Assembly (NCBI GenBank): GCA_040756085.1
Contig: JBFMAE010000165.1
Coordinates: 1-11,472 of the forward strand
DNA: 11,472 bases
From: JBFMAE01 sp040756085
GTDB taxonomy: Bacteria > Desulfobacterota > BSN033 > UBA1163
Reading direction: 5' to 3'
This document shows, in pieces, positions 6,009 to 11,472 of this stretch (the first letter of the stretch is position 1; each line of letters starts with the position of its first letter). Below the pieces are notes generated by a model. That model worked only from the letters and a program-made list of their open reading frames with translations. It was not told where the DNA came from and searched no databases. A program made the translations under genes and the position numbers.

Positions 6009-6084
6009 TGGAGCGGGCAACGGGGTTTGAACCCGCGACCCTCGGCTTGGGAAGCCGATGCTCTACCAACTGAGCTATGCCCGC
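6009..6084 (-). tRNA. tRNA-Gly, anticodon CCC
   Basis: The reverse strand folds as a full cloverleaf. The acceptor stem is GCGGGCA (from 6084) paired with TGCCCGC (6019-6013). The D arm is AGCTCAGTTGGTAGAGC, and the anticodon stem TCGGC/GCCGA carries loop TTCCCAA, giving anticodon CCC for GGG codons. The T arm contains GGGTTCAAACCCC, and the discriminator base is T. The 3' CCA is encoded (6011-6009). It reads away from the peptidase gene, and its 3' end abuts the island. Confidence 0.97.
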
Positions 6085-6138
6085 ACAATATTCTCTTCAT
6101 CCAAAGTCCTTTAGTCAAATAGTGAATCTGATGACAAC

Positions 6139-6167
6139 AATATAAAAAATTATTCTTAATTGGTCAA
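6139..6167 (-). promoter_or_regulatory. Likely promoter of the tRNA-Gly gene
   Basis: On the reverse strand, TTGACC (6167-6162) and TATATT (6144-6139) are separated by exactly 17 nt, each one mismatch from the sigma70 boxes. Transcription would begin near 6132, about 48 nt before the mature tRNA 5' end. The -35 box overlaps the stop codon of the peptidase gene, so the tRNA can be transcribed on its own as well as by read-through. Confidence 0.55.
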
Positions 6168-7255
6168 GGGGTTTCCAATCCTCTCAGCTCGGCGGGAAGA
6201 TCCGTTAATACCTCTGCCCCATCAGGGGTGACCAGAACCATATCCTCGATTCTGACTCCTCCCCAGTTAGGAAGATAGATGGCCGGTTCGACGGTGAAGA
6301 CCATTCCTTCCTGAATAAGTCCTTTGTTTTCATCATTTACAACAGGATCTTCATGGACGGCAAGGCCAATCCCATGGCCTAGCCCATGGCCGAAATAGTC
6401 TCCATAGCCCTGATTTTTAATGTGATCCCTTGCCATTCTGTCTATCTCACAGATGGGAATGGACGGTCGAATGGCCTCTATTGCCAAGTCGTAGGCCTCT
6501 TTGACGATCTGATAAACCTTTGCCTGTTCCGAAGTTGGTTTTCCACAGACGATGGTGCGTGTCTGGTCAGAGTGGTAACCCTGAAACCTTAAACCGAAAT
6601 CGATGAGAATGAAGTCCCCATTATCGATTCTCTTTCCGCTCGCCCTTCCATGGGGTAGGGCGGATCTCTTCCCTGAGGCGATGATGATATCAAAACCCGT
6701 CGCTTCAGCTCCGTTTTTCTTCATGAAGAATTCCATTTCGAGGGCAACTTCCCTTTCAATCGATCCTTCCTTAAGCGTCTCCATAATATGGGAAAATGAC
6801 TTTGTTGAGAGGTCGTTGGCCGCCCTGATGAGGGATAATTCCTGAGGGTCTTTGACCGCCCTTAAGTTTTTGATCTCATCCTCCAAAGAAATAAACTCTA
6901 CCTCATCCCCCAATTTTTTTGTAAGGAATTGGTAGGATGAAAGGGTGAAAGAGGGACCTTCAACACCCACCTTCTTCAACTTCAGGTCTGAAAGGAGAGA
7001 GGCAATCCCATCCAGTTTTTTCTTGTAATGGACAATTCGGGATTGTTTGACTTCCTCTTCGGCCTGAGTCCAGTATCGGGAATCGGTTAGAAAGAAGGCT
7101 TCCTTTAGGGTCAGGAGAAAAGCACCGTCACTTCCTGTAAAACCGCAGAGGTAACGAATATTTTCAAGGCTGCTAAAGAGAATCCCGTCCAGTTGATTGA
7201 AATCGATGATTTTCCGAGCAGACTTTTGCCGTGTTTCATGAAAAGAATCTTTCAC
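6164..7255 (-). CDS. Xaa-Pro peptidase, M24B family
   Basis: This 363-aa cytoplasmic metallopeptidase removes N-terminal residues preceding proline (aminopeptidase P type) or cleaves Xaa-Pro dipeptides. Residues about 10-135 form the creatinase-like N-terminal domain, and 140-355 the pita-bread catalytic domain. The dinuclear metal ligands are all present: Asp219 (IDFG), Asp230 (HSDQTRT), His294 (GHGLGHGIG), Glu323 (FTVEPAIY) and Glu337 (VRIED). The length fits bacterial PepQ-like enzymes (about 350-365 aa); full-length AMPP proteins are longer. The start is GTG 7255, overlapping the stop of the small TPR gene by one base (TAGTG), so the two are coupled. GGAG lies ten bases before the start, inside the upstream gene. 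It is intact and highly conserved, as expected for backbone. Whether it acts on dipeptides or longer peptides cannot be read from the sequence. Confidence 0.95.
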   Translation of the reverse strand: MKDSFHETRQKSARKIIDFNQLDGILFSSLENIRYLCGFTGSDGAFLLTLKEAFFLTDSRYWTQAEEEVKQSRIVHYKKKLDGIASLLSDLKLKKVGVEGPSFTLSSYQFLTKKLGDEVEFISLEDEIKNLRAVKDPQELSLIRAANDLSTKSFSHIMETLKEGSIEREVALEMEFFMKKNGAEATGFDIIIASGKRSALPHGRASGKRIDNGDFILIDFGLRFQGYHSDQTRTIVCGKPTSEQAKVYQIVKEAYDLAIEAIRPSIPICEIDRMARDHIKNQGYGDYFGHGLGHGIGLAVHEDPVVNDENKGLIQEGMVFTVEPAIYLPNWGGVRIEDMVLVTPDGAEVLTDLPAELRGLETP

Positions 7256-7509
7256 TATTTTCTTCTCCGTTCTCGAATATTGGCCAACCAGCCTTTCAGG
7301 ATGCGGATTTTTTCATCGGTCGAACGAGCCGTTGGAGGAATCCAAGGAGAGGAGAGATTCAATTTTTCATCCAATTCCTTAAGTCTCTTTTGTATCTCTT
7401 TGTTGGAAGGATCTTTTTCAGAAAGGACTTTAAAAATTTCATAGGCCTCTTGAAGATGACCCTGCTGGATATATATCTCCGCCAATGTTTTTGTCTTGGT
7501 CTGATCCAT
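7255..7509 (-). CDS. Small TPR-containing protein
   Basis: This 84-aa protein has a clear tetratricopeptide-type helix pair at residues 7-46 (TLAEIYIQQGHLQEAYEIFK, then LSEKDPSNKEIQKRLKEL). The spacing and the Pro after the second helix follow the TPR consensus. The remainder is a Pro-containing linker and a basic C-terminal helix (KGWLANIRERRRK). It has no signal peptide. It shares one base with the peptidase gene and is surely co-transcribed with it. Its role is probably protein-protein binding, with no known partner. GGTGGA upstream of ATG 7509 can act as the ribosome binding site. Confidence 0.8.
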   Translation of the reverse strand: MDQTKTKTLAEIYIQQGHLQEAYEIFKVLSEKDPSNKEIQKRLKELDEKLNLSSPWIPPTARSTDEKIRILKGWLANIRERRRK

Positions 7510-7654
7510 TGGTTATCCACCGGTACCGGGTTATTTTAAAAATTAGAAAAAAATCCCTCGAAAGTCAAGATCCTGGAAAAGAAGGTGAGAAGTATTGACA
7601 TGGCGTTTAATATAAAATAATATTAATGAGTTTTCATTTATAGGGGGATGCTTT
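7510..7654. promoter_or_regulatory. Divergent promoter region
   Basis: This 145-bp gap separates the leftward TPR/peptidase pair from the rightward aminotransferase. For the rightward genes, TTGACA (7595-7600) is a perfect -35, and TAATAT (7618-7623) at 17-nt spacing is a moderate -10. AGGGGGA (7642-7648) is the SD for ATG 7655. Close to the TPR start is a 10-bp palindrome, CCGGTACCGG (7520-7529), bracketed by GGTTAT on both sides (7511-7516, 7529-7534). It may be an operator, but this is unproven. Confidence 0.5.
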
Positions 7655-8794
7655 ATGGAGAAAAAATATCTATTTTCACCCGGACCGACGATGCTTCCGC
7701 CGGAGGTTCTTCTCAAGATGGCAGAACCGATTATGCATCACCGGGAGCCGGAATTTGAGAAAATCTTTGCTGAGATCAGGGAGGGATTGAAATATCTCTT
7801 CCGGACGAAGAATGAGGTATTGATCTTTACCTCTTCCGGAACCGGTGCCATGGAGGGAGCGGTCTCTAATCTCCTTTCTAAAGGAGATAAAGCCTTGGTG
7901 GTTCGGGGAGGGAAGTTTGGTGAGAGATGGGGTGAGATCTGCAAGGCCTATGGAATTGAGTTTGTTACCATCGATGTGGAATGGGGCAAGGCGGTTGACC
8001 CCACGAAGATTGAAGAGATCCTAAAATCCGATCCATCCATTCGAGCGGTTTATACACAGGCCAGCGAGACCTCGACGGGGGTGAGACATCCCGTCCGGGA
8101 GATCGCGGATATTGTGAAAAAATATGAACATACCGTCATCGTCGTCGATGCGATTACAGGAATCGGCGTATTTGATATCCCGATGGATGAATGGGGGCTC
8201 GATGTGGTGATCAGCGGTTCCCAGAAGGCCTTGATGCTCCCACCCGGGCTTGCCTTTGCAGCTTTAAGTGACAAGGCATGGAAGTTCGTGGAGAGATCGA
8301 ATTTGCCCAAATACTATTTTGACTTTAAGAAGGAGTTAAAGTCTTCTCAGAAAAATCAGAGTTCCTACACCCCTGCCATCTCCTTATTCGTTGGTTTGAG
8401 GGAGGCACTCCGTCTGATTCGTAGCGAGGGTCTGGAGGCAGTGTTTCGCCGGCACGAAAGATTGGCGGCTGCCACCCGTGCAGCGGTAAAGGCTTTAGGC
8501 CTGGAGCTCTATGCCCCTGATTCACCCAGCAATGCTGTCACAGCGGTCAAGATCCCGGAAGGGATCGACGGGGAGAAATTGAAGGATCTGTTTTTTGAAA
8601 AGTTCGGGATCACCGTGGCAGAGGGCCAGGATCGTGCAAAAGGCAAGATCATTCGAATTGCACACCTTGGATATTATGAAAGACTGGATATGGTGGTGGT
8701 CATTTCTGCCCTGGAGATGCTTTTGAAGGAAATGGGTTATGCATTTGAACTGGGAATAGGGTTGAAGGCGGCTGAAGTGATATTGATGGACTAA
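7655..8794 (+). CDS. Class V aminotransferase (serine/alanine-glyoxylate type), likely serine pathway
   Basis: This 379-aa PLP-dependent enzyme belongs to the fold-type I class V family that includes alanine-glyoxylate, serine-glyoxylate and archaeal-type phosphoserine aminotransferases. It opens with the family signature FSPGPTMLPPEVL, has a PLP phosphate-binding loop (SSGTGAMEG, near residues 60-70), VDAITGIGVFDIP with the conserved Asp, and SGSQKALMLPPG carrying the PLP lysine, Lys191. It lies 122 bp upstream of serA in the same direction. I therefore infer that it converts 3-phosphohydroxypyruvate and glutamate to phosphoserine, in place of a classical SerC; serine-pyruvate or alanine-glyoxylate activity is the alternative. 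The start is supported by AGGGGGA and a TTGACA promoter. The protein is complete, with a C-terminal extension of about 20 residues. Family assignment is certain, substrate is not. Confidence 0.9.
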   Translation: MEKKYLFSPGPTMLPPEVLLKMAEPIMHHREPEFEKIFAEIREGLKYLFRTKNEVLIFTSSGTGAMEGAVSNLLSKGDKALVVRGGKFGERWGEICKAYGIEFVTIDVEWGKAVDPTKIEEILKSDPSIRAVYTQASETSTGVRHPVREIADIVKKYEHTVIVVDAITGIGVFDIPMDEWGLDVVISGSQKALMLPPGLAFAALSDKAWKFVERSNLPKYYFDFKKELKSSQKNQSSYTPAISLFVGLREALRLIRSEGLEAVFRRHERLAAATRAAVKALGLELYAPDSPSNAVTAVKIPEGIDGEKLKDLFFEKFGITVAEGQDRAKGKIIRIAHLGYYERLDMVVVISALEMLLKEMGYAFELGIGLKAAEVILMD

Positions 8795-8916
8795 CAGAGG
8801 ATAGAGGTAAGAGGAGCGTCCCACTACGTGAGACTTGAGGTGAGAGGCTAAGATTTTTTACCTCAAACCTTGAGTGAAGCGATCCTCAAACAAAGTGATC
8901 CTCAATCGGAGGTTGG
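8795..8916 (+). promoter_or_regulatory. Repeat-rich leader upstream of serA
   Basis: The 122-bp gap contains three CCTCAA copies (8861-8866, 8884-8889, 8900-8905), the last two inside a direct repeat GATCCTCAA (8881-8889, 8897-8905). TTGAGGT (8835-8841) can pair with ACCTCAA (8860-8866) across an 18-nt loop that includes a run of six T. CTCAA/TTGAG (8862-8866, 8870-8874) is a competing short stem. Alternative pairings could regulate serA, but there is no proof. GGAGG (8908-8912) is the serA SD, four bases before the ATG, which is slightly close. Confidence 0.35.
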
Positions 8917-10509
8917 ATGGAGGAGATTAATAGAGTATTGATCAGTGACCCCTTATCGAATAAGGGCTTGGAGATATTGGAGAAGGCGAAGAATCTCCGC
9001 TATGATATTAAGACCGGCCTTTCTCCAGAGGAATTGAAGAAAATCATCCCTGAATATGATGCGATCATTATAAGAAGTGAGACAAAATTGAAGGGGGATA
9101 TCATTGAAGCAGCACGACGTTTAAAAGTGATCGGGAGGGCAGGGATTGGTTTGGATAATGTAGATCTTCCGGCCGCCACAAAAAAGGGAATCGTGGTGAT
9201 GAATACTCCCCAGGAGAATGCCATTGCGGCTGCTGAGCATACGGTCGCCATGATGCTTTCCATATCGAGAAAGGTTCCCCAGGCCACGGCTTCCCTGAAG
9301 GCCGGTAAGTGGGAAAAGAAGAAGTTTATGGGGACAGAACTCTATAATAAGACCCTTGGACTCATCGGCATTGGGGTCATCGGGACGATCGTTGCCGATC
9401 GGGCAAGGGGTCTGAAGATGAAGGTGATTGGTTACGATCCTTATCTTTCAAAAGAGGCAGCGGAGAAGAAAGGGGTTGACCTGGTGTCGTTTGAAGAATT
9501 GCTGGACCGGTCAGATTTCATCACCGTTCACACTCCTTTGACCGATGAAACCCGGAATCTCATTGAACAAGATGCGTTCAAGAAGATGAAAGATGGGGTG
9601 ATTTTGATCAATTGTGCTCGAGGGGGAATTATTAACGAAAAAGACCTTTACGACGCTATTAAGGAGGGCAAGGTGGCTGGGGCTGCTTTGGATGTGTTTG
9701 AAAAAGAGCCCGCGATAGGGAATCCCCTCATCGAATTAGAGGAGGTGATTGGCACTCCCCATCTTGGAGCCTCCACAGGTGAAGCTCAAGAAAATGTGTC
9801 GATCGCCATTGCCCAACAGATTGTCGATTATTTGCTTTTAGGAGAGGCTCGTAACGCGGTCAATGTTCCGATGGTCAGCCCGGATATTCTTCCTTTTTTA
9901 AGACCCAACCTCCGGTTGGGAGAAAAACTGGGAAGCTTTTTGGGTCAGATTTCTAACTATGCCATTGAAGAGGTGCTGATCGAATACCACGGCGATTTAA
10001 TCGAATATGGAACCAAACCTATTACGATTTCGGTGTTGAAGGGCCTCCTCACCCCTTTTGTGGGTGAGACAGTTAATTTCGTTAACGCTCCGGTCATGGC
10101 CCAAGAAAGGGGAATAAGGATCACAGAGTCCACCAGTGCCAAGGCCGAAGATTTTGCAAGTTTGATCGCCATTACCGTCCGATCAAAGATGGAACAGAAT
10201 TATATTGCAGGAACCCTCTTTGGAATGAAGGAACTGAGAATCGTCAAGTTGAACGATTTTTTCATTGAAGCCATTCCGGAAGGGCATATTTTGTTGATCA
10301 ACAATTATGACAGACCGGGGGTGATCGGAAATATTGGGACAGCTCTGGGGAGCCGAAATATCAATATTGCCACGATGCAGTTCGGTCGCGACCGAATGGG
10401 TGGCATTGCAATCTCGCTGCTCCATTTGGATGCACCCTTACCGGCGGGAGTGCTGGGAGAGATTTTGAGGCTGCCCAATATTATCTCGGTTCGCCAAATT
10501 CAACTTTAA
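8917..10509 (+). CDS. serA: D-3-phosphoglycerate dehydrogenase
   Basis: This 530-aa enzyme oxidises 3-phosphoglycerate to 3-phosphohydroxypyruvate with NAD+, the first step of serine synthesis. The length fits the long (type I) SerA form: substrate-binding and Rossmann domains (residues 1-315), an allosteric substrate-binding (ASB) domain (about 320-450) and a C-terminal ACT domain (about 455-530, GHILLINNYDRPGVIGNIGT). The NAD loop is GLIGIGVIG (148-156). The catalytic triad is Arg235 (NCARGG), Glu264 (DVFEKEP) and His282 (TPHLGAS). The ACT domain suggests feedback control by serine, as known in other long SerAs. The start is ATG 8917, after GGAGG; it reads directly into a typical SerA beginning (VLISDPLSNKGLEIL). 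It sits between the aminotransferase and purA, apparently in one operon, and no defect is seen. Confidence 0.97.
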   Translation: MEEINRVLISDPLSNKGLEILEKAKNLRYDIKTGLSPEELKKIIPEYDAIIIRSETKLKGDIIEAARRLKVIGRAGIGLDNVDLPAATKKGIVVMNTPQENAIAAAEHTVAMMLSISRKVPQATASLKAGKWEKKKFMGTELYNKTLGLIGIGVIGTIVADRARGLKMKVIGYDPYLSKEAAEKKGVDLVSFEELLDRSDFITVHTPLTDETRNLIEQDAFKKMKDGVILINCARGGIINEKDLYDAIKEGKVAGAALDVFEKEPAIGNPLIELEEVIGTPHLGASTGEAQENVSIAIAQQIVDYLLLGEARNAVNVPMVSPDILPFLRPNLRLGEKLGSFLGQISNYAIEEVLIEYHGDLIEYGTKPITISVLKGLLTPFVGETVNFVNAPVMAQERGIRITESTSAKAEDFASLIAITVRSKMEQNYIAGTLFGMKELRIVKLNDFFIEAIPEGHILLINNYDRPGVIGNIGTALGSRNINIATMQFGRDRMGGIAISLLHLDAPLPAGVLGEILRLPNIISVRQIQL

Positions 10510-10515
10510 GGTTTG

Positions 10516-10569
10516 GCCCTGCATCACGTTGGATGCAGGGCAGAGCCCTGAACCTCAAATGGTTCAGGG
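10516..10569 (+). repeat. Tandem hairpins between serA and purA
   Basis: Two perfect inverted repeats stand four bases apart. GCCCTGCATC (10516-10525) pairs with GATGCAGGGC (10532-10541), and CCCTGAACC (10546-10554) pairs with GGTTCAGGG (10561-10569). Both have 6-nt loops. Neither is followed by a T-run, so they are not typical rho-independent terminators. They are more likely RNA processing or stability elements, or REP-like sequences. The second ends just before the purA Shine-Dalgarno site (GAGGGTGA), so it may affect purA translation. Confidence 0.75.
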
Positions 10570-10581
10570 GTGAGGGTGAAT

Positions 10582-11472
10582 ATGGCCACGATTGTCATTG
10601 TTGGAGCCCAGTGGGGAGACGAAGGCAAAGGGAAAATTGTCGATTTGTTGACCCAGTATGCGGACACGGTGGTGCGATTTCAAGGGGGGAATAATGCTGG
10701 TCATACGATCGTTTTGAAGGGAGAAAAATTCATCTTCCATCTGATCCCTTCCGGGATCCTTTACGAGAACAAGAAATGTATTATCGGGAACGGAGTAGTA
10801 TTGGATCCGGCGGTGTTGATTGAAGAGATTGCCGAAGTGAAGAAGAAAGGGTATTGCAAAGATGATTCGCAGTTAATGATCAGCGAGGAAACTCACCTCA
10901 TCCTCCCCTATCATCGGAACATTGATATGGCGAGGGAACGAATCTTCAAGATCGGCACCACAGGCCGGGGAATAGGTCCTGCCTATGAGGACAAGGTGAC
11001 CCGTTGCGGCATTCGAATGGTCGACCTTCTGGATGAACGGGTGTTTCGGAAGAAGTTAGAGGAGAACCTCATCCAAAAAAATATCTATCTGATCCAAGTG
11101 TTGAAGGAGAAAAGTTTTGAGTTTTCAGAAATTTTTAATGAATACCTTCAATATAAGAAGCAACTGGAAAAATATGTGAGGGATACTTCACTGGTCCTCT
11201 ATGAAGATATCCAAAAGGGGAAACACATTCTCTTTGAGGGTGCCCAGGGAGCCTTATTAGATCTGGATCACGGCACCTACCCCTATGTGACGGCCTCCAA
11301 TACAGTGGCGGGGAATGCCTGTGCAGGTTCGGGAATCGGTCCGACGATGATTCACTCAGTGATCGGTGTGGCAAAGGCTTATACCACCCGTGTAGGGGAA
11401 GGGCCCTTTCCCACCGAACTGGAAGACTCATTAGGGGAGAAGATTCGTGAAAGGGGAGGGGAGTACGGGGCG
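10582..11472 (+). CDS. purA: Adenylosuccinate synthetase, 3' end cut by the window
   Basis: 297 codons are visible, of the usual 425-430, and the frame is open to the window edge. PurA joins IMP and aspartate using GTP to form adenylosuccinate, the committed step to AMP. The P-loop-like GAQWGDEGKGK contains the catalytic Asp and the Mg site (residues about 8-18). GGNNAGHT with the catalytic His follows at about 36-43. Further IMP- and GTP-binding motifs are GTTGRGIGPAYEDK, FEGAQGALLDLDHGTYPYVT and TRVGEGPFPTEL. It lies 72 bp after serA in the same direction, and GAGGGTGA precedes ATG 10582. A short reverse ORF at 11135-11431 is only its shadow. The gene appears intact as far as it is visible. 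Confidence 0.98.
   Translation, partial: MATIVIVGAQWGDEGKGKIVDLLTQYADTVVRFQGGNNAGHTIVLKGEKFIFHLIPSGILYENKKCIIGNGVVLDPAVLIEEIAEVKKKGYCKDDSQLMISEETHLILPYHRNIDMARERIFKIGTTGRGIGPAYEDKVTRCGIRMVDLLDERVFRKKLEENLIQKNIYLIQVLKEKSFEFSEIFNEYLQYKKQLEKYVRDTSLVLYEDIQKGKHILFEGAQGALLDLDHGTYPYVTASNTVAGNACAGSGIGPTMIHSVIGVAKAYTTRVGEGPFPTELEDSLGEKIRERGGEYGA

Larger units (their letters stand above)
2093..6011. mobile_element. Degenerate genomic island integrated at tRNA-Gly(CCC)
   Basis: Two unrelated tyrosine recombinases, an excisionase-type HTH gene and several unrecognised small co-directional genes end beside a tRNA 3' terminus, the classic site for integrase-type islands. The right border is probably within the tRNA 3' end near 6009-6030. 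I saw no second copy of that tRNA tail in the window, so the left border probably lies before position 1 and the start given here is only that of the core. Recombinase 1 and its followers look more GC-rich than recombinase 2, suggesting a composite of two elements. Most of the mobility genes carry one disabling lesion each. Confidence 0.6.

Noticed and set aside
8861..8905. CRISPR-like repeats near serA
   Set aside because: The repeat unit is only 6-9 bases, with irregular spacing and three copies. It does not resemble a CRISPR array.

Overview
The window joins a decaying mobile-element region (about 1-6010) to an ordinary chromosomal backbone (about 6010-11472). The junction lies at the 3' end of a tRNA-Gly(CCC) gene. 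The backbone carries an M24B Xaa-Pro peptidase preceded by a small TPR protein, then a class V aminotransferase, serA and purA. Gene content, Shine-Dalgarno sites and sigma70-like promoters indicate a bacterium. The aminotransferase-serA-purA order is one I associate with Deltaproteobacteria/Desulfobacterota, but this placement is tentative and rests on no database search.

Left part (1-1400): an intact DUF5618-like small protein (237-614, +), with a good sigma70 promoter and SD, converges on an intact protein with a CGNR-like zinc finger (672-1400, -). From 1401 to 2092 there is no convincing intact gene. This stretch holds an AT-rich leader, a perfect 17-bp-arm hairpin bounded by an 8-bp direct repeat, and what looks like a small coding region broken by a stop and frame changes.

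Island core (2093-5953): a tyrosine recombinase, an uncharacterised HTH-like protein, a coiled-coil protein, an unknown 161-aa protein, a 35-codon ORF, an excisionase-type HTH gene and a second, unrelated tyrosine recombinase. All lie on the + strand. Recombinase 1 has an in-frame TGA just before its catalytic Tyr segment, the excisionase has an in-frame TAA inside its helix-turn-helix, and recombinase 2 has an in-frame TAG between its core-binding and catalytic domains. In each case the reading frame and family signature continue unchanged past the stop. The HTH-like gene seems to have ATC where its ATG should be, and the 161-aa gene may have a frameshift near its end. Each lesion is a single event, and all three stop-codon types occur. 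The simplest reading is recent parallel inactivation, often by C-to-T change at Gln/Arg codons, which would have left the island stranded beside the tRNA.

Backbone (6009-11472): the tRNA-Gly and the two genes upstream of it read leftward. The aminotransferase, serA and purA read rightward from a divergent promoter region near 7510-7654. The aminotransferase and SerA together plausibly perform the first two steps of serine synthesis, and PurA commits IMP to AMP. The gaps between these genes contain inverted repeats that may be leader or processing structures. I did not find a wholly new system that I could defend. The most unusual signal is the set of one-lesion-per-gene interruptions across the island.
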